From positions 90,842 to 154,841 of the forward strand of contig NZ_CAJF01000007.1 of assembly GCF_000304335.1 (NCBI RefSeq): a stretch of 64,000 bases of DNA, in the 5' to 3' direction. Below the pieces are notes generated by a model, which was given only the letters and a program-made list of their open reading frames with translations, was not told the origin of the DNA and made no database searches. This DNA is from Microbacterium yannicii PS01. GTDB lineage: Bacteria; Actinomycetota; Actinomycetes; Actinomycetales; Microbacteriaceae. The translations under genes and the position numbers were made by a program. Of this stretch, positions 1 through 8,020 are shown piece by piece; positions within the stretch are counted from its first letter, which is position 1; each line of letters starts with the position of its first letter.

Positions 1-118
1 GCACGGCGGCGATGATCGCGGTGTACCGTCGGGCGACATCCTGAGGGGCTGCATTTCCGCGACGGCGGGTAGCAGCCGCTCAAGCGTCGTGGGCCCGATC
101 GGGCTTCGCCGGCATCCG

Positions 119-1036
119 TCAGCGCGCCGGGGGCGCCACGCGGGCGCGGATCAATGAGACTACGACGTCGGTGGTGCGCTCGAGGTGCGTTCGGCCGTCC
201 GGAAGCTTGGCGGTCGCGCTGATGTAGCTGCGCGGACCGACGTGCGTGGCGGGCTCCAGCTGATGGACATTGACCAGACCCGCTTTGATCGCCCGATTCC
301 AGGGGCTCATGCGGACTACGGGCCAGCGGGGCGGGAACATCCATCGCCCGACACCCGAAATGCGGTCGAATCGGCTCGTCAGGTCGTGCACGTGCTCAGC
401 GGCGGAGAGGTCATTCGCCCCATTGTGAAAGCCGCCGATGTTGATCAGGATCAGCGGCGCCTTGAGCTGCGCGAAGAGTTCGGACACGGCGCCGGTGGCC
501 ACCTGGGCTCCGCCGCTGTACGAAAGCAGGACCACCGGCACGCCGTTGCCTGCCACGTATCCTGCGCCGCGAAGCTGCTCCGCGATCTGCTGGCCCACGG
601 CCCGGTTATACAGCGGTCGGTAGCGCCGGTCAGCGGCGACGAAGGTCTGCATGACGTTGTGCAGGAACAAAACGATCCCGGCGTGGCGACGGAGCCAGTC
701 CCAGATTCGGCGGCCGGCCAGCGGCATCGCGAGTGGTGAGTAGGGCTGGATCTGACCGAGGACCCGCATCTCGGGTGCGGCGTCGATAATGGCCCGCACG
801 AGCCGGCCGCCGTCGCGCGTGTCGGTGAGGCGGCGTTTCCCGATGCCGTCGAGATAAATCACATAGCTGCTCGGCGGGCGATCGGCAGGTGCGCCGCGTG
901 CATACGGGATGTCCTCGGGCAGCGGTGACGCGGGATTCCTCCAGCCGGCCGCGTAAACCATCACTTCGTAGCGAGCGAGGATGGCCTCCGCGAGAATGAT
1001 GGGGCCAATGACCAGCGCGAGCAGCAACAGAGTCAT
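119..1036 (-). CDS. membrane-anchored alpha/beta-hydrolase-like protein
   Basis: A 305-residue protein. Residues 1-20 form one hydrophobic segment (MTLLLLALVIGPIILAEAIL), either a signal anchor or an uncleaved signal peptide. The remainder resembles an alpha/beta hydrolase: a YVIYLDGIG strand early on, and LLSYSGGAQVA near residue 190 as a Ser-x-Gly-Gly nucleophile elbow. A catalytic Asp/His pair cannot be assigned with certainty. The ATG at 1036 overlaps the stop of the upstream membrane-protein gene as ATGA, so the two are translationally coupled; I chose this start for that reason rather than a longer open frame upstream. It is the third gene of a glycosyltransferase/membrane-protein/hydrolase cassette. 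Its substrate is unknown; a surface or lipid glycoconjugate is an inference from context. Confidence 0.75.
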   Translation of the reverse strand: MTLLLLALVIGPIILAEAILARYEVMVYAAGWRNPASPLPEDIPYARGAPADRPPSSYVIYLDGIGKRRLTDTRDGGRLVRAIIDAAPEMRVLGQIQPYSPLAMPLAGRRIWDWLRRHAGIVLFLHNVMQTFVAADRRYRPLYNRAVGQQIAEQLRGAGYVAGNGVPVVLLSYSGGAQVATGAVSELFAQLKAPLILINIGGFHNGANDLSAAEHVHDLTSRFDRISGVGRWMFPPRWPVVRMSPWNRAIKAGLVNVHQLEPATHVGPRSYISATAKLPDGRTHLERTTDVVVSLIRARVAPPAR

Positions 1037-1539
1037 GCGGCGGCCCTCGGTTTCGGTCCGACCACCACGACGCGTCCGACCAGCACCCGCAGCAGACCGA
1101 CAAAGGCAGCCAGCCCGATGCCAGCGATGGCTATACATCCCGCAGCAGCCGGCCAGGGCATCCCGGTCGCGTCGATCAGCTGATCCAGCAGTCCCAGCCC
1201 CACGCCAAATATCAGCAGGCCGTGGAGGAACGGGCCGATCAGAGGGAACGAGATAATCGCGGCCACCACCAGCGGAGCGATGAGATCTACGGTCCAGTTC
1301 ACGGGTGCAGGTCCCGTGGCGGGCGCCCCGAACAGCGGTGCGAGCAGCGACGCGCAGATCGGCCACAGCGCGAAGACGGTGGCATCGATCGCCGCGCCGG
1401 TGAGAAGCAGACTGAAGAGGATCGGCTTGGGAATCTCGGCCCGGGAACTGCTGGCGCGACGCGAGAGTAGCGGGAGAATGCGACCCGCTGATTCGGATAG
1501 CCCAGCCAGGATCAGCAACGCCACCACCGCGGGGCTCAC
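1033..1539 (-). CDS. multi-pass membrane protein of unknown function
   Basis: About 168 residues with four or five hydrophobic stretches (for example SPAVVALLILAGLSE, then SLLLTGAAIDATVFALWP, LIAPLVVAAIISFPL and FLHGLLIFGVGLGLL), so it is an integral membrane protein. I recognise no family motif. The GTG at 1539 overlaps the TGA of the glycosyltransferase as GTGA; an in-frame GTG at 1551 would add four residues. The stop overlaps the start of the downstream hydrolase by four bases. The tight coupling on both sides suggests the three products work together, perhaps with this one as the membrane platform or transporter for a glycosylated product (inference). Confidence 0.75.
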   Translation of the reverse strand: MSPAVVALLILAGLSESAGRILPLLSRRASSSRAEIPKPILFSLLLTGAAIDATVFALWPICASLLAPLFGAPATGPAPVNWTVDLIAPLVVAAIISFPLIGPFLHGLLIFGVGLGLLDQLIDATGMPWPAAAGCIAIAGIGLAAFVGLLRVLVGRVVVVGPKPRAAA

Positions 1540-2750
1540 GGTTGCCTCCACGTGTGTGCGCCGTCTTCCCGAAAGTGGCCTCGTTCGGCATAAGCCTCTA
1601 GCTCGTCTGCGGCACGGATGTGTCCGCCGGCGTCGAGCTGCGCTTGCTGAAGATCAGCGGTCGCGGCGCGAAAGCTCGGTTCGGCGAGCAGGCGCGCCGC
1701 CTGTTCTTGGACAGCGGCTGATGTCGCCTTTCGGGGGTCGATAGAAAGGCCGGCACCAACATCGACGACACGACGCGCCACTTCTGGCTGATCCGCACCT
1801 TGGGGGATCACGAGCACGGGCACGCCGGCGTGGAGCGCCTCGTTCACGCTGTTCATTCCGCCATGAGTGACGAACGCGGATGCTCGGGCGAGGACGTCGG
1901 GCTGTGGGACGAACCGCCGCGCGATGACGTTCACCGGAAGAGCGCCGATGGCGCGCGAATCGGTGCGACCAGTCGCCAGCACGACGGAGCCGCCTAGCGG
2001 AGCCAAACCCTCTGCAATTGCTCGGAGTAGTTCTGGGGCCGTCTCGAAGACCGTGCCGAACGACGCGAGAAGGACGGGTGCTCGCAGGCGATCAAAGGGA
2101 AACGTCGGGTCCACTGGCCTGGCCCCGATACTGGCTCCGACGAAGCGGTACGTCTGATCGAAATGCTCAGCATGCGGCTGAAACTCCTTCGACGTGAAGA
2201 CCAGGTTTAACGACTCTGCGACATTCGCTAGGTCGACTCGGGGGAGGCCCCGCGTGTCGTAGCGCCGGTCCAGCGACCATCGTGCCGCGAAGTATCGCGC
2301 GGCGCTTCTTGGATGGGCACCGATTTCCCTCCAGATCGCACGTGGTGCTGTCGGGCTAGGCGTCGCGGTGCTGAATCCGAACGTGGTGAACGTGGCAGCG
2401 GCCGGCACCTTCAGGCTCCGCGCCGCGATGAGACCCCATGGGCATGCCGCTCCATGAACGATCAGGTCGGGAGGAGTGCGTCCAATATCGCCAAGCACGA
2501 CAGGGACGTTTCGTTGAGCCGCCTCGGCAAGCGATTGGAGCATGCCCAGTGGCGTCGGGTGCTTGGCCACCAGTGGGTCGCCCCGCGGATACAGGTGTAC
2601 GCGTGCGCCAGTCGCACGGATCGTGTCCGTGAACTCCGGGGCAGTCCAGTAGCCAATGGAGTGACCGCGGCGAACCAGCTCGGCCACGACTGGAAGAGTG
2701 GGGTTCACATGCCCGTGCATGGCGACATTCATGAACATGATGTTGCTCAT
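1536..2750 (-). CDS. GT1 (MGT-like) glycosyltransferase
   Basis: A 404-residue protein with the GT-B layout of macrolide/UDP-glucuronosyl-type glycosyltransferases. The N-terminus reads MFMNVAMHGHVNPTLPVVAELVRRG, with the acceptor-side catalytic His in GHVNP. The C-terminal donor site near residues 295-325 carries HGGMNSVNEALHAGVP followed by PQGADQPEVARRV. Length is normal for the family, which usually transfers a sugar from a nucleotide donor to a small lipophilic aglycone such as a macrolide, carotenoid or polyketide. The start follows a GGAGG Shine-Dalgarno. It heads a coupled three-gene unit (GTGA overlap with the next gene). The acceptor cannot be told from sequence. Confidence 0.88.
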   Translation of the reverse strand: MSNIMFMNVAMHGHVNPTLPVVAELVRRGHSIGYWTAPEFTDTIRATGARVHLYPRGDPLVAKHPTPLGMLQSLAEAAQRNVPVVLGDIGRTPPDLIVHGAACPWGLIAARSLKVPAAATFTTFGFSTATPSPTAPRAIWREIGAHPRSAARYFAARWSLDRRYDTRGLPRVDLANVAESLNLVFTSKEFQPHAEHFDQTYRFVGASIGARPVDPTFPFDRLRAPVLLASFGTVFETAPELLRAIAEGLAPLGGSVVLATGRTDSRAIGALPVNVIARRFVPQPDVLARASAFVTHGGMNSVNEALHAGVPVLVIPQGADQPEVARRVVDVGAGLSIDPRKATSAAVQEQAARLLAEPSFRAATADLQQAQLDAGGHIRAADELEAYAERGHFREDGAHTWRQP

Positions 2751-2835
2751 CGGCGGTGCCTCCGTGATCTTGAGCTTCCAGCGCGGCGTCGGCGGATGTC
2801 GATGGCCGGGTCGCTAGGCCCGGGTCACCTGCACC

Positions 2836-3591
2836 TCATCGCGGCGGGTTCGCCGGAAGCCACTCCTCCAGCGTCGTCTCGAACTGGCGGACACCGCCGA
2901 CGGGCATGAGAGTGCGTTCCTCCATGTGGGCGCCGAAGTACTCGGCGCTCGGGTCTGTCACCACCTCGCGGCCGTCCCCGCGGAAGGACAGCCCTCGTCC
3001 GACCATCTCGTCGAGCCCCATGACCTCGGGTCCAGCGATCTCGATGTCGGCGTTGAGCGGATCGCCGACGGCCGTCCGGGCGACCGCTGTCGCAACATCC
3101 TCGGCGGCGATCGGCTGAACGAGGTTGCCCGGCAGGTGGACGGCGTCGCCATTGCCCGAAACGCCGGCAATGCCGCCGATGAACTCGAAGAACTGCGTTG
3201 CGTGAATGATCGAATACGGAAGGCCGGACTCCCGGATCAACTCCTCCTGTGCCGACTTCGCGGCGAAGTAGGGGATTACGTTGGGGCGGTTCGTCCCTAC
3301 GACGGTCAGCGCGACGTAGTGCCCGACGCCTGCGTTGCGCGCCGCGGCGATGAGGTTGCGCGTCGAGGTCGTGAAGAAGTCCATCACATCGTCGGGAGCG
3401 AACGAGGGTGAGTTCGACACATCGACAACGACCTGTGCGCCTGACAGTGTCTCCACGAGTCCTTCGCCCGTGATGGTGTTGACGCCTGAGTTCGGCGATG
3501 CGGCGACCGCCTCATGTCCGTGCTCAGTGAGCTTCGCGACGACCTTCGAGCCGATCAATCCCGAACCGCCGATGACGACGACCTTTGCCAT
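2836..3591 (-). CDS. NmrA-type atypical SDR, NAD(P)-binding
   Basis: A 251-residue cytosolic protein. The N-terminal dinucleotide-binding motif is VVIGGSGLIGSKVV (residues 5-18), the atypical-SDR/NmrA signature. Residue blocks typical of the family follow: VVDVSNSP, NLIAAARNAGVGHYVALTVVG and YFAAKSAQEELIRESGLPYSIIHATQFFEF, the last containing the YxxxK-like active-site region. Members act as NAD(P)H-dependent reductases or redox sensors. AAAGG lies just upstream of the ATG. It is separated from the glycosyltransferase by an 85-bp gap, so it need not be co-transcribed with it. Substrate unknown. Confidence 0.85.
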   Translation of the reverse strand: MAKVVVIGGSGLIGSKVVAKLTEHGHEAVAASPNSGVNTITGEGLVETLSGAQVVVDVSNSPSFAPDDVMDFFTTSTRNLIAAARNAGVGHYVALTVVGTNRPNVIPYFAAKSAQEELIRESGLPYSIIHATQFFEFIGGIAGVSGNGDAVHLPGNLVQPIAAEDVATAVARTAVGDPLNADIEIAGPEVMGLDEMVGRGLSFRGDGREVVTDPSAEYFGAHMEERTLMPVGGVRQFETTLEEWLPANPPR

Positions 3592-3784
3592 GATGAGCCT
3601 TTCGTTGAGGAGCGCGAGGAGATGCGCTCACCAGCTACGACAAGACGGGTGGCCAATCTGTGACACCAGCGACGCGTCGGCGCCCAGGGCGACTACGAAC
3701 ACAGGGTGATGATGGAAGAGCGGCGGGACGATCAAGGAATGACGACGATGCACGCAGGCACCTTCTGTGGCCACTTCTGGATCC

Positions 3785-3812
3785 GTTGAAAACACTGCGA
3801 TGTAGTGTCAAC
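3785..3812. promoter_or_regulatory. imperfect palindrome upstream of HTH gene
   Basis: GTTG plus ACACT on the left (3785-3796) can pair with AGTGT plus CAAC on the right (3804-3812), leaving three unpaired A bases on the left arm. The element ends 8 bp before the ATG of the HTH gene, the position expected of an autoregulatory operator. No good -35/-10 pair could be assigned. Binding is inferred only. Confidence 0.35.
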
Positions 3813-3820
3813 CTTGTTAC

Positions 3821-4252
3821 ATGAGTCGCGGACGCTATTCCAAGCGAAAAGCTGCATATGACCACGCCCCGGTCTCATCAGCAGTAGCGGCGCAGAACAT
3901 CGTCGCGAGTGTTCCTGCGGAGACGCCTGTCGACAAGAGAGCTAGTCCACCGGGTGCGGCATTCGGTTTAGCTACTCCCTCCGCCGAAGCATCACAGACC
4001 GGCGCGCAACTAGCGCGTCCCTCAGAACCGCCGACTGTTCGTAAGCACGCTCGGACGTTGGCGCGTACCGAACTGCGACGGCTCGCTGACCTATCCAAAG
4101 AGCTGACGAAGTTGCATCGACGAGAACAGCAGCTATTGAAAGAGCGCGACGCTCTGATCGCACAATTGCGCAGTGAGGGGGAGTCGTGGGCTTCGCTCTC
4201 CTCGCGTACCGGTCTCAGTCGGCAAGCCCTGAGTAAACGGATCAACCCCTAG
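3821..4252 (+). CDS. small coiled-coil/helix-turn-helix protein
   Basis: A 143-residue basic protein. The first 60 residues are low-complexity and look unstructured. Residues 65-110 are strongly helical and heptad-like (ELRRLADLSKELTKLHRREQQLLKERDALI), so probably a coiled-coil dimeriser. The last 25 residues (SWASLSSRTGLSRQALSKRI) read as a helix-turn-helix recognition unit. Base composition is less GC-rich than most of the window. It sits alone between the NmrA gene and the putative ssrA attachment site, with a palindrome just upstream. Probably a DNA-binding regulator of the island; not matched to a named family. Confidence 0.6.
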   Translation: MSRGRYSKRKAAYDHAPVSSAVAAQNIVASVPAETPVDKRASPPGAAFGLATPSAEASQTGAQLARPSEPPTVRKHARTLARTELRRLADLSKELTKLHRREQQLLKERDALIAQLRSEGESWASLSSRTGLSRQALSKRINP

Positions 4253-4867
4253 TCAGCCCCGCACCCAGGACACCACAAGAACGCGACGTGAACGCTCATC
4301 GGTCCGCGCTCGGGACCGCAGAGAACATCGTCAGTAGTCTGCTCGCGCTTCTCGGTCGATGTCGAGTTCGGTTTTGTAATCCGTCCACGCTTGAGTTGGG
4401 ACTTTCTAGGGGAGTCGCGTGGGGGCCGTAGCAACGGGCGCCGTGCACGTGACTCGTTTCGCGCGCTCCGTGCACAGCGTTGGTATTGCGTACGCCACGC
4501 ATGGGTCGGCCCGGTATTGCTGATCGATGCGTCCTGGTTGAGCCATCCGCTGAGGCATGGCGCTGCAGCGGGGGTTCGTTGGATTGGGCCTTGACCACCT
4601 TGTCGAGGGGTGTGGCCTCGAATCGCCCGGCGGCGTACCGTGGGAGTCAGTAGGCGTAGCCAGAGCCTCCCGCGAGCCCGTGGAAGGCGTCGGGCCGCCG
4701 AACCAATGTCGAGGTTTACCTCCATCGGACCGCCCACAAATCGCCCGCGTTTGCTCCGAATGTCGGCGATTTTCAATGCATCTACGTGTCGTGGCATGTA
4801 CTCGAGAGCGGCGTCATTGCGCGAATTATGCTGCTCGAAGTGGGGCAGTCCATCGCCCACAGGTTCA
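4253..4867. other. gene-poor stretch at island edge
   Basis: About 600 bp with no convincing gene. The open frames on either strand have no family-like motif, no clear ribosome-binding site and an unusual amino-acid composition. Composition is visibly lower in GC than the core genes. It lies between the HTH gene and the tmRNA-like attachment sequence, consistent with decayed mobile-element DNA. No integrase or inverted repeats were seen. Confidence 0.4.
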
Positions 4868-4887
4868 TTCGATTCCCCCCATCTCCA
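4868..4887 (+). other. tmRNA (ssrA) 3'-end fragment, putative att site
   Basis: TTCGATTCCCCCCATCTCCA matches the T-loop, the 3' half of the T-stem and the acceptor 3' strand typical of bacterial tmRNA. The preceding bases do not form the 5' half of the T-stem, and no tmRNA body or tag-coding region is recognisable upstream. Tyrosine-recombinase elements commonly integrate at exactly this segment, leaving a partial copy at one end. A strong terminator follows 17 bp later, as expected downstream of a real ssrA. Inference: island to the left, core chromosome to the right. Confidence 0.5.
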
Positions 4888-4904
4888 CGATCCGCTGTCA
4901 CAGG

Positions 4905-4948
4905 AGAGGGCCCGAGAACCGCCTAACTAGGCGGATTTCGGGCCCTCT
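4905..4948 (+). terminator. strong hairpin terminator after ssrA-like fragment
   Basis: A long stem: AGAGGGCCCGA at 4905-4915, then CCGCC (4919-4923), pairs with GGCGG (4930-4934) and TCGGGCCCTCT (4938-4948), with a 6-nt loop. It is followed by TC. No protein gene ends nearby on the plus strand, which supports its original use by an RNA gene such as tmRNA. Confidence 0.7.
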
Positions 4949-5002
4949 TCATTGTGTGGGCCGGCACCACCGGCATCCAGGTACAAGAGAAGCGAGGCGG
5001 AG

Positions 5003-5362
5003 TCAGTTGTTGCCGAGGTCTCCGTGCAACAGCCCGATGTGCTCCGCGTCGCGCTCCACTTCCTGAGGGTCGGGACGGCGGGGATCCTGTGGACGTGGGT
5101 CGTCGACGAGGGTGGATTCGAGGTTCAGCTCGGAGACGGGGACCGGGTCTGCTTCCCGGCGCAGCTGATCCATGACTTCGTGTTCGACGAGGACGGGGAT
5201 GAAGTCGCGCACGTGCGCTCCGTCCAGGCTGTGTGCCGAGTCGCTGACGAGCGACTCGATTCGGTTGCGGTCGATATTCGGATAGCGAGTTGCGACTCGA
5301 TCGACTGTCGGGTCGAGAGAAGCCGCGTCTGCGTGCTGATCGGGGGCGTCGGAGTTCTCCAT
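5003..5362 (-). CDS. three-helix-bundle dimerization-domain protein
   Basis: 119 residues. The segment VDRVATRYPNIDRNRIESLV followed by LDGAHVRDFIPVLVEHEVMDQLRR matches the short three-helix bundle found in many small actinobacterial proteins of unknown role. The C-terminal third is acidic and proline-rich. Upstream, GACAAT (5374-5369) sits 6 nt before the ATG, suggesting a leaderless transcript. It lies antisense to a longer, unconvincing plus-strand frame. Function unknown; cytosolic. Confidence 0.7.
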   Translation of the reverse strand: MENSDAPDQHADAASLDPTVDRVATRYPNIDRNRIESLVSDSAHSLDGAHVRDFIPVLVEHEVMDQLRREADPVPVSELNLESTLVDDPRPQDPRRPDPQEVERDAEHIGLLHGDLGNN

Positions 5363-5494
5363 AGCGCCATTGTCAACGGCAGGCGTCGCCTGCGCCAGTC
5401 CTTACGGGGTCGAGCGACCGAGGTCTTGACCCGGTCAGGGGTCTTCGGGATGCTCGGAACTGCGTGCCCATCAGGCGTCCCGAGAGAAGAGGCC

Positions 5495-5863
5495 ATGTCC
5501 AGAGTCGTGTGGTTCGACATCCCCGTGACCGACATGACGCGAGCGATCGCGTTCTACGAGGCGCTCACCGGCGACCGGCTCATTCGGCTCCCCGTCGGCG
5601 AGGGAAAGGAGACCGCCGTCTTCGCCGCCGAGGAGGGAGGAGCCGCAGGATGCCTCTTCGCAGCGCCCGAAGATGAGCCGTCGCACTTCGGGTCACGTGT
5701 CTACTTCGACGCCGGTCCGTCGCTCGACCGCTGGCTGGAGCGGGTCGAATCCGCCGGAGGGCGGATCCTCGTGCCGAAGACCGAGATCGGCGGCGGGCGC
5801 GGCGTGTTCGCCTACATCGAGGATTCCGAGGGCAACCGCGTCGGGCTGAATTCTCCGGAGTGA
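5495..5863 (+). CDS. VOC-family (glyoxalase/dioxygenase fold) protein
   Basis: 122 residues, one vicinal-oxygen-chelate module pair. It opens with VWFDIPVTDMTRAIAFYEAL and closes with GVFAYIEDSEGNRVGL, the usual first strand and C-terminal metal-ligand strand. A candidate metal-binding Glu lies in the last strand; the His ligand of glyoxalase I is not obvious, so this may be a non-enzymatic or divergent member. The start was chosen at the ATG after GAGAGAAGAGG, not at the much longer open frame upstream, which has no family-like content. Substrate unknown. Confidence 0.85.
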   Translation: MSRVVWFDIPVTDMTRAIAFYEALTGDRLIRLPVGEGKETAVFAAEEGGAAGCLFAAPEDEPSHFGSRVYFDAGPSLDRWLERVESAGGRILVPKTEIGGGRGVFAYIEDSEGNRVGLNSPE

Positions 5864-5897
5864 CATTCGGCTACCGACCACGTCCGGCTCGGGCGGG

Positions 5898-7223
5898 TCA
5901 GATCAACCACGCGTGATCGATCGGGATCTGCGACCCGAGGACGTTCTGCGCCGCGCGGTGGCCCGAGAACATCGCCGCCGCGACCGTCGCAGGGTCCTCG
6001 GTCCACGTCGCCTCGCCGGCGAGGTGCAGCACCCCGCCGATCGGGCTCGCCAGCGTGTCGTGATCGGCCGTCGTCGACCCGACCGCCATGTAGGCGTACG
6101 AGCCCTGCGACCAGGGGTCATCCTGCCAGTCGGTGACGTGCACGTGCGTGGGTCGGGGTACTGCGTCGCCGTAGAGCCGGCGCAGCTGGACGAGGATCGA
6201 ATCGACGATCTCGTCTTCGGACCAGTCTCGAGTCTCGATCGCGGCGGGTCCGGCGGCGAAGGTCAGCAGTGTGGGAGTGCCGTGCAGGGCGGTGAGGTCG
6301 TACCAGGAGTGCCACCAGCGGCTCTCGGGTCCCTGCTGCCGGATCGCGTAGACGTCGTCATCCCAGAACTTGCTCGGGAATCGAAGGAACACCTTCTCGA
6401 ACGCATTCATCCTCAGGCGGCTGAGCGCTCCGGCGACCGGCTCGGGCAGCGGAGGCGCGATGACGAGGTCTTCGGAGTGCAGCACCCCGACGGGCACGGT
6501 GATGACGGCGTCGGCGCCGTGGAAGATGCCGTGGTCGGTCGTCACCGTCACCCCGCCCTCTGCCCACTGCACCTCTGACACGATGTGCGTCAGACGGACG
6601 TCGAGGCCCTCGGCCAGCCGACGCGGGAGCCGGTCGTAGCCGTCAGGGAAGACGACCTCGTCCCCATCGATCGAGTCGTCGTCGAGGCCGTGGGCGGCGA
6701 GATCCTCGATCCACGCCCCGTACTGCTCCTCCGAGCGATGCTCGAGGTACTCCCGCACGCGCTGGATGCGGTCCTCGTCCCAGCCCTGGGCGGCGAGGGC
6801 CGTCTCCGTCACGTCGCGATACGACGCCTGCGGACCGGAGCCGGCGACGACGTCGCGCAGCGTGGCATCGACGACGTGGATGTCGGCGGCGAAGGCCTGC
6901 GCCGCGGCATCGGTCAATCGTGCTCCGTCCGGCCCGTAGTACGCGATGGGCCGGCTGTCGGGCTGATACCCGCCGACCGTGAACTCGACCATCGGCATGC
7001 CGAACGCGGCGGCGGCGGCGGCCACCGGCGAGCCGTCCACGCCATGGATCCACGATGCGCCCATGTCGGTGGTGAGGCTGAAGCGGCGGTCGGTGGACAC
7101 TCGGCCACCGACCCGATCGCGGGCCTCCAGCACGACCACGTCGCGGCCCGCTTCGACAAGCAGCCTGGCGGTGGTCAGGCCCGCGACTCCGGCGCCGACC
7201 ACGATCGTCTCAACGTGCTCCAT
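5898..7223 (-). CDS. flavin monoamine oxidase family protein
   Basis: 441 residues. The N-terminal FAD-binding motif is VVGAGVAGLTTARLLVEAG, followed by EARDRVGGRV. The C-terminal FAD-contact segment is HLAGEATWTEDPATVAAAMFSGHRAA. Layout and length fit plant-type polyamine oxidases and bacterial amine oxidases, which oxidise primary or secondary amines with release of H2O2. The ATG at 7223 was preferred over an upstream alternative at 7247 because GAGGAGAGG lies at ideal spacing. The nearby isochorismatase-like hydrolase is divergently transcribed; a shared pathway is not evident. Confidence 0.88.
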   Translation of the reverse strand: MEHVETIVVGAGVAGLTTARLLVEAGRDVVVLEARDRVGGRVSTDRRFSLTTDMGASWIHGVDGSPVAAAAAAFGMPMVEFTVGGYQPDSRPIAYYGPDGARLTDAAAQAFAADIHVVDATLRDVVAGSGPQASYRDVTETALAAQGWDEDRIQRVREYLEHRSEEQYGAWIEDLAAHGLDDDSIDGDEVVFPDGYDRLPRRLAEGLDVRLTHIVSEVQWAEGGVTVTTDHGIFHGADAVITVPVGVLHSEDLVIAPPLPEPVAGALSRLRMNAFEKVFLRFPSKFWDDDVYAIRQQGPESRWWHSWYDLTALHGTPTLLTFAAGPAAIETRDWSEDEIVDSILVQLRRLYGDAVPRPTHVHVTDWQDDPWSQGSYAYMAVGSTTADHDTLASPIGGVLHLAGEATWTEDPATVAAAMFSGHRAAQNVLGSQIPIDHAWLI

Positions 7224-7430
7224 CGCCGACCTCTCCTCGAAGCTCACCCGCCCGCGCGTTCGACGCTACCGGTCGGACCGCGCCGGCGTCCGCTCAGGCA
7301 GCGGCTGCGCCACGGATTCTGGTCGTGAACGGTCAGCGCCCGTTCCGATCACAGTGAGATGTCCGAATACCTCCGCCTCATGTCGCTCGAGCACCTCACC
7401 CGCGTCGCGACAGGAGGAGAGGATCGCTGC

Positions 7431-8009
7431 ATGAGCCATCCGAAGCACACCGCCCTCCTCGTCATCGACGCCCAGGAGTCCTTCCGTCAGCGAGCCGATG
7501 ACTGGGCGCGGACGGCCAACCCCGGCGTCCTGACCAATATCGCTCGGCTCGTCGATCACGCTCGATCACGCGGCGATGTCGTCGTGTGGATCACGCACTC
7601 CGAGCCGGGCACCGGCGGCGTCTTCGACCCGGCGCTGGGCTTCGTGGAGGTCATCTCCGAGCTCCGACCCGCCGCCGACGAGCTCCGGGTCACGAAGACG
7701 TCCATCAACTCCTTCACCTCGACCGATCTCGAACGACAGCTGAGATCGCTCGAGGTTCAGAGGGTCGTCGTGTGCGGCATCCGCACAGAGCAGTGCTGTG
7801 AGACCACGGCCCGTGTGGCGAGCGATCTCGGCTTCGACGTCGACTTCGTCACGGATGCCACGACCACTTCGGCGATCTCCGCGACCGAGTCCTACGCCGA
7901 GGTCTCGGGAGAGGACCTGATGCGTCGCAGCGAGAGCATCCTCGGCGCGCGGGGATTCGCGAGAATCATCACCACGTCCGAGCGCGTGCACATCTCGACG
8001 GCCGCCTGA
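7431..8009 (+). CDS. isochorismatase-family cysteine hydrolase
   Basis: 192 residues with the family triad visible: Asp in ALLVIDAQESF (residue ~13), Lys in VTKTSINSF (~90) and the nucleophile Cys in GIRTEQCCETTARVA (~120). Relatives hydrolyse amides or vinyl ethers (nicotinamidase, N-carbamoylsarcosine amidase, isochorismatase). The ATG follows an excellent AGGAGGAGAGGA; earlier in-frame starts lack this. Substrate not predictable. Confidence 0.88.
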   Translation: MSHPKHTALLVIDAQESFRQRADDWARTANPGVLTNIARLVDHARSRGDVVVWITHSEPGTGGVFDPALGFVEVISELRPAADELRVTKTSINSFTSTDLERQLRSLEVQRVVVCGIRTEQCCETTARVASDLGFDVDFVTDATTTSAISATESYAEVSGEDLMRRSESILGARGFARIITTSERVHISTAA

Positions 8010-8020
8010 CCGTACAGAGC

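Noticed and set aside
1..118. possible partial gene at the left edge
   Set aside because: Short open frames run off the edge on both strands, but none shows a motif or a clear ribosome-binding site, so no call was made.
4249..4860. 203-residue open frame on the minus strand
   Set aside because: Composition is unlike a folded protein (Arg/Pro/Thr rich, no motif), and it has no ribosome-binding site.
4500..4867. complete tmRNA gene
   Set aside because: No 5' acceptor half, no tag-coding frame and no intact T-stem were found; only the 3' end is present.
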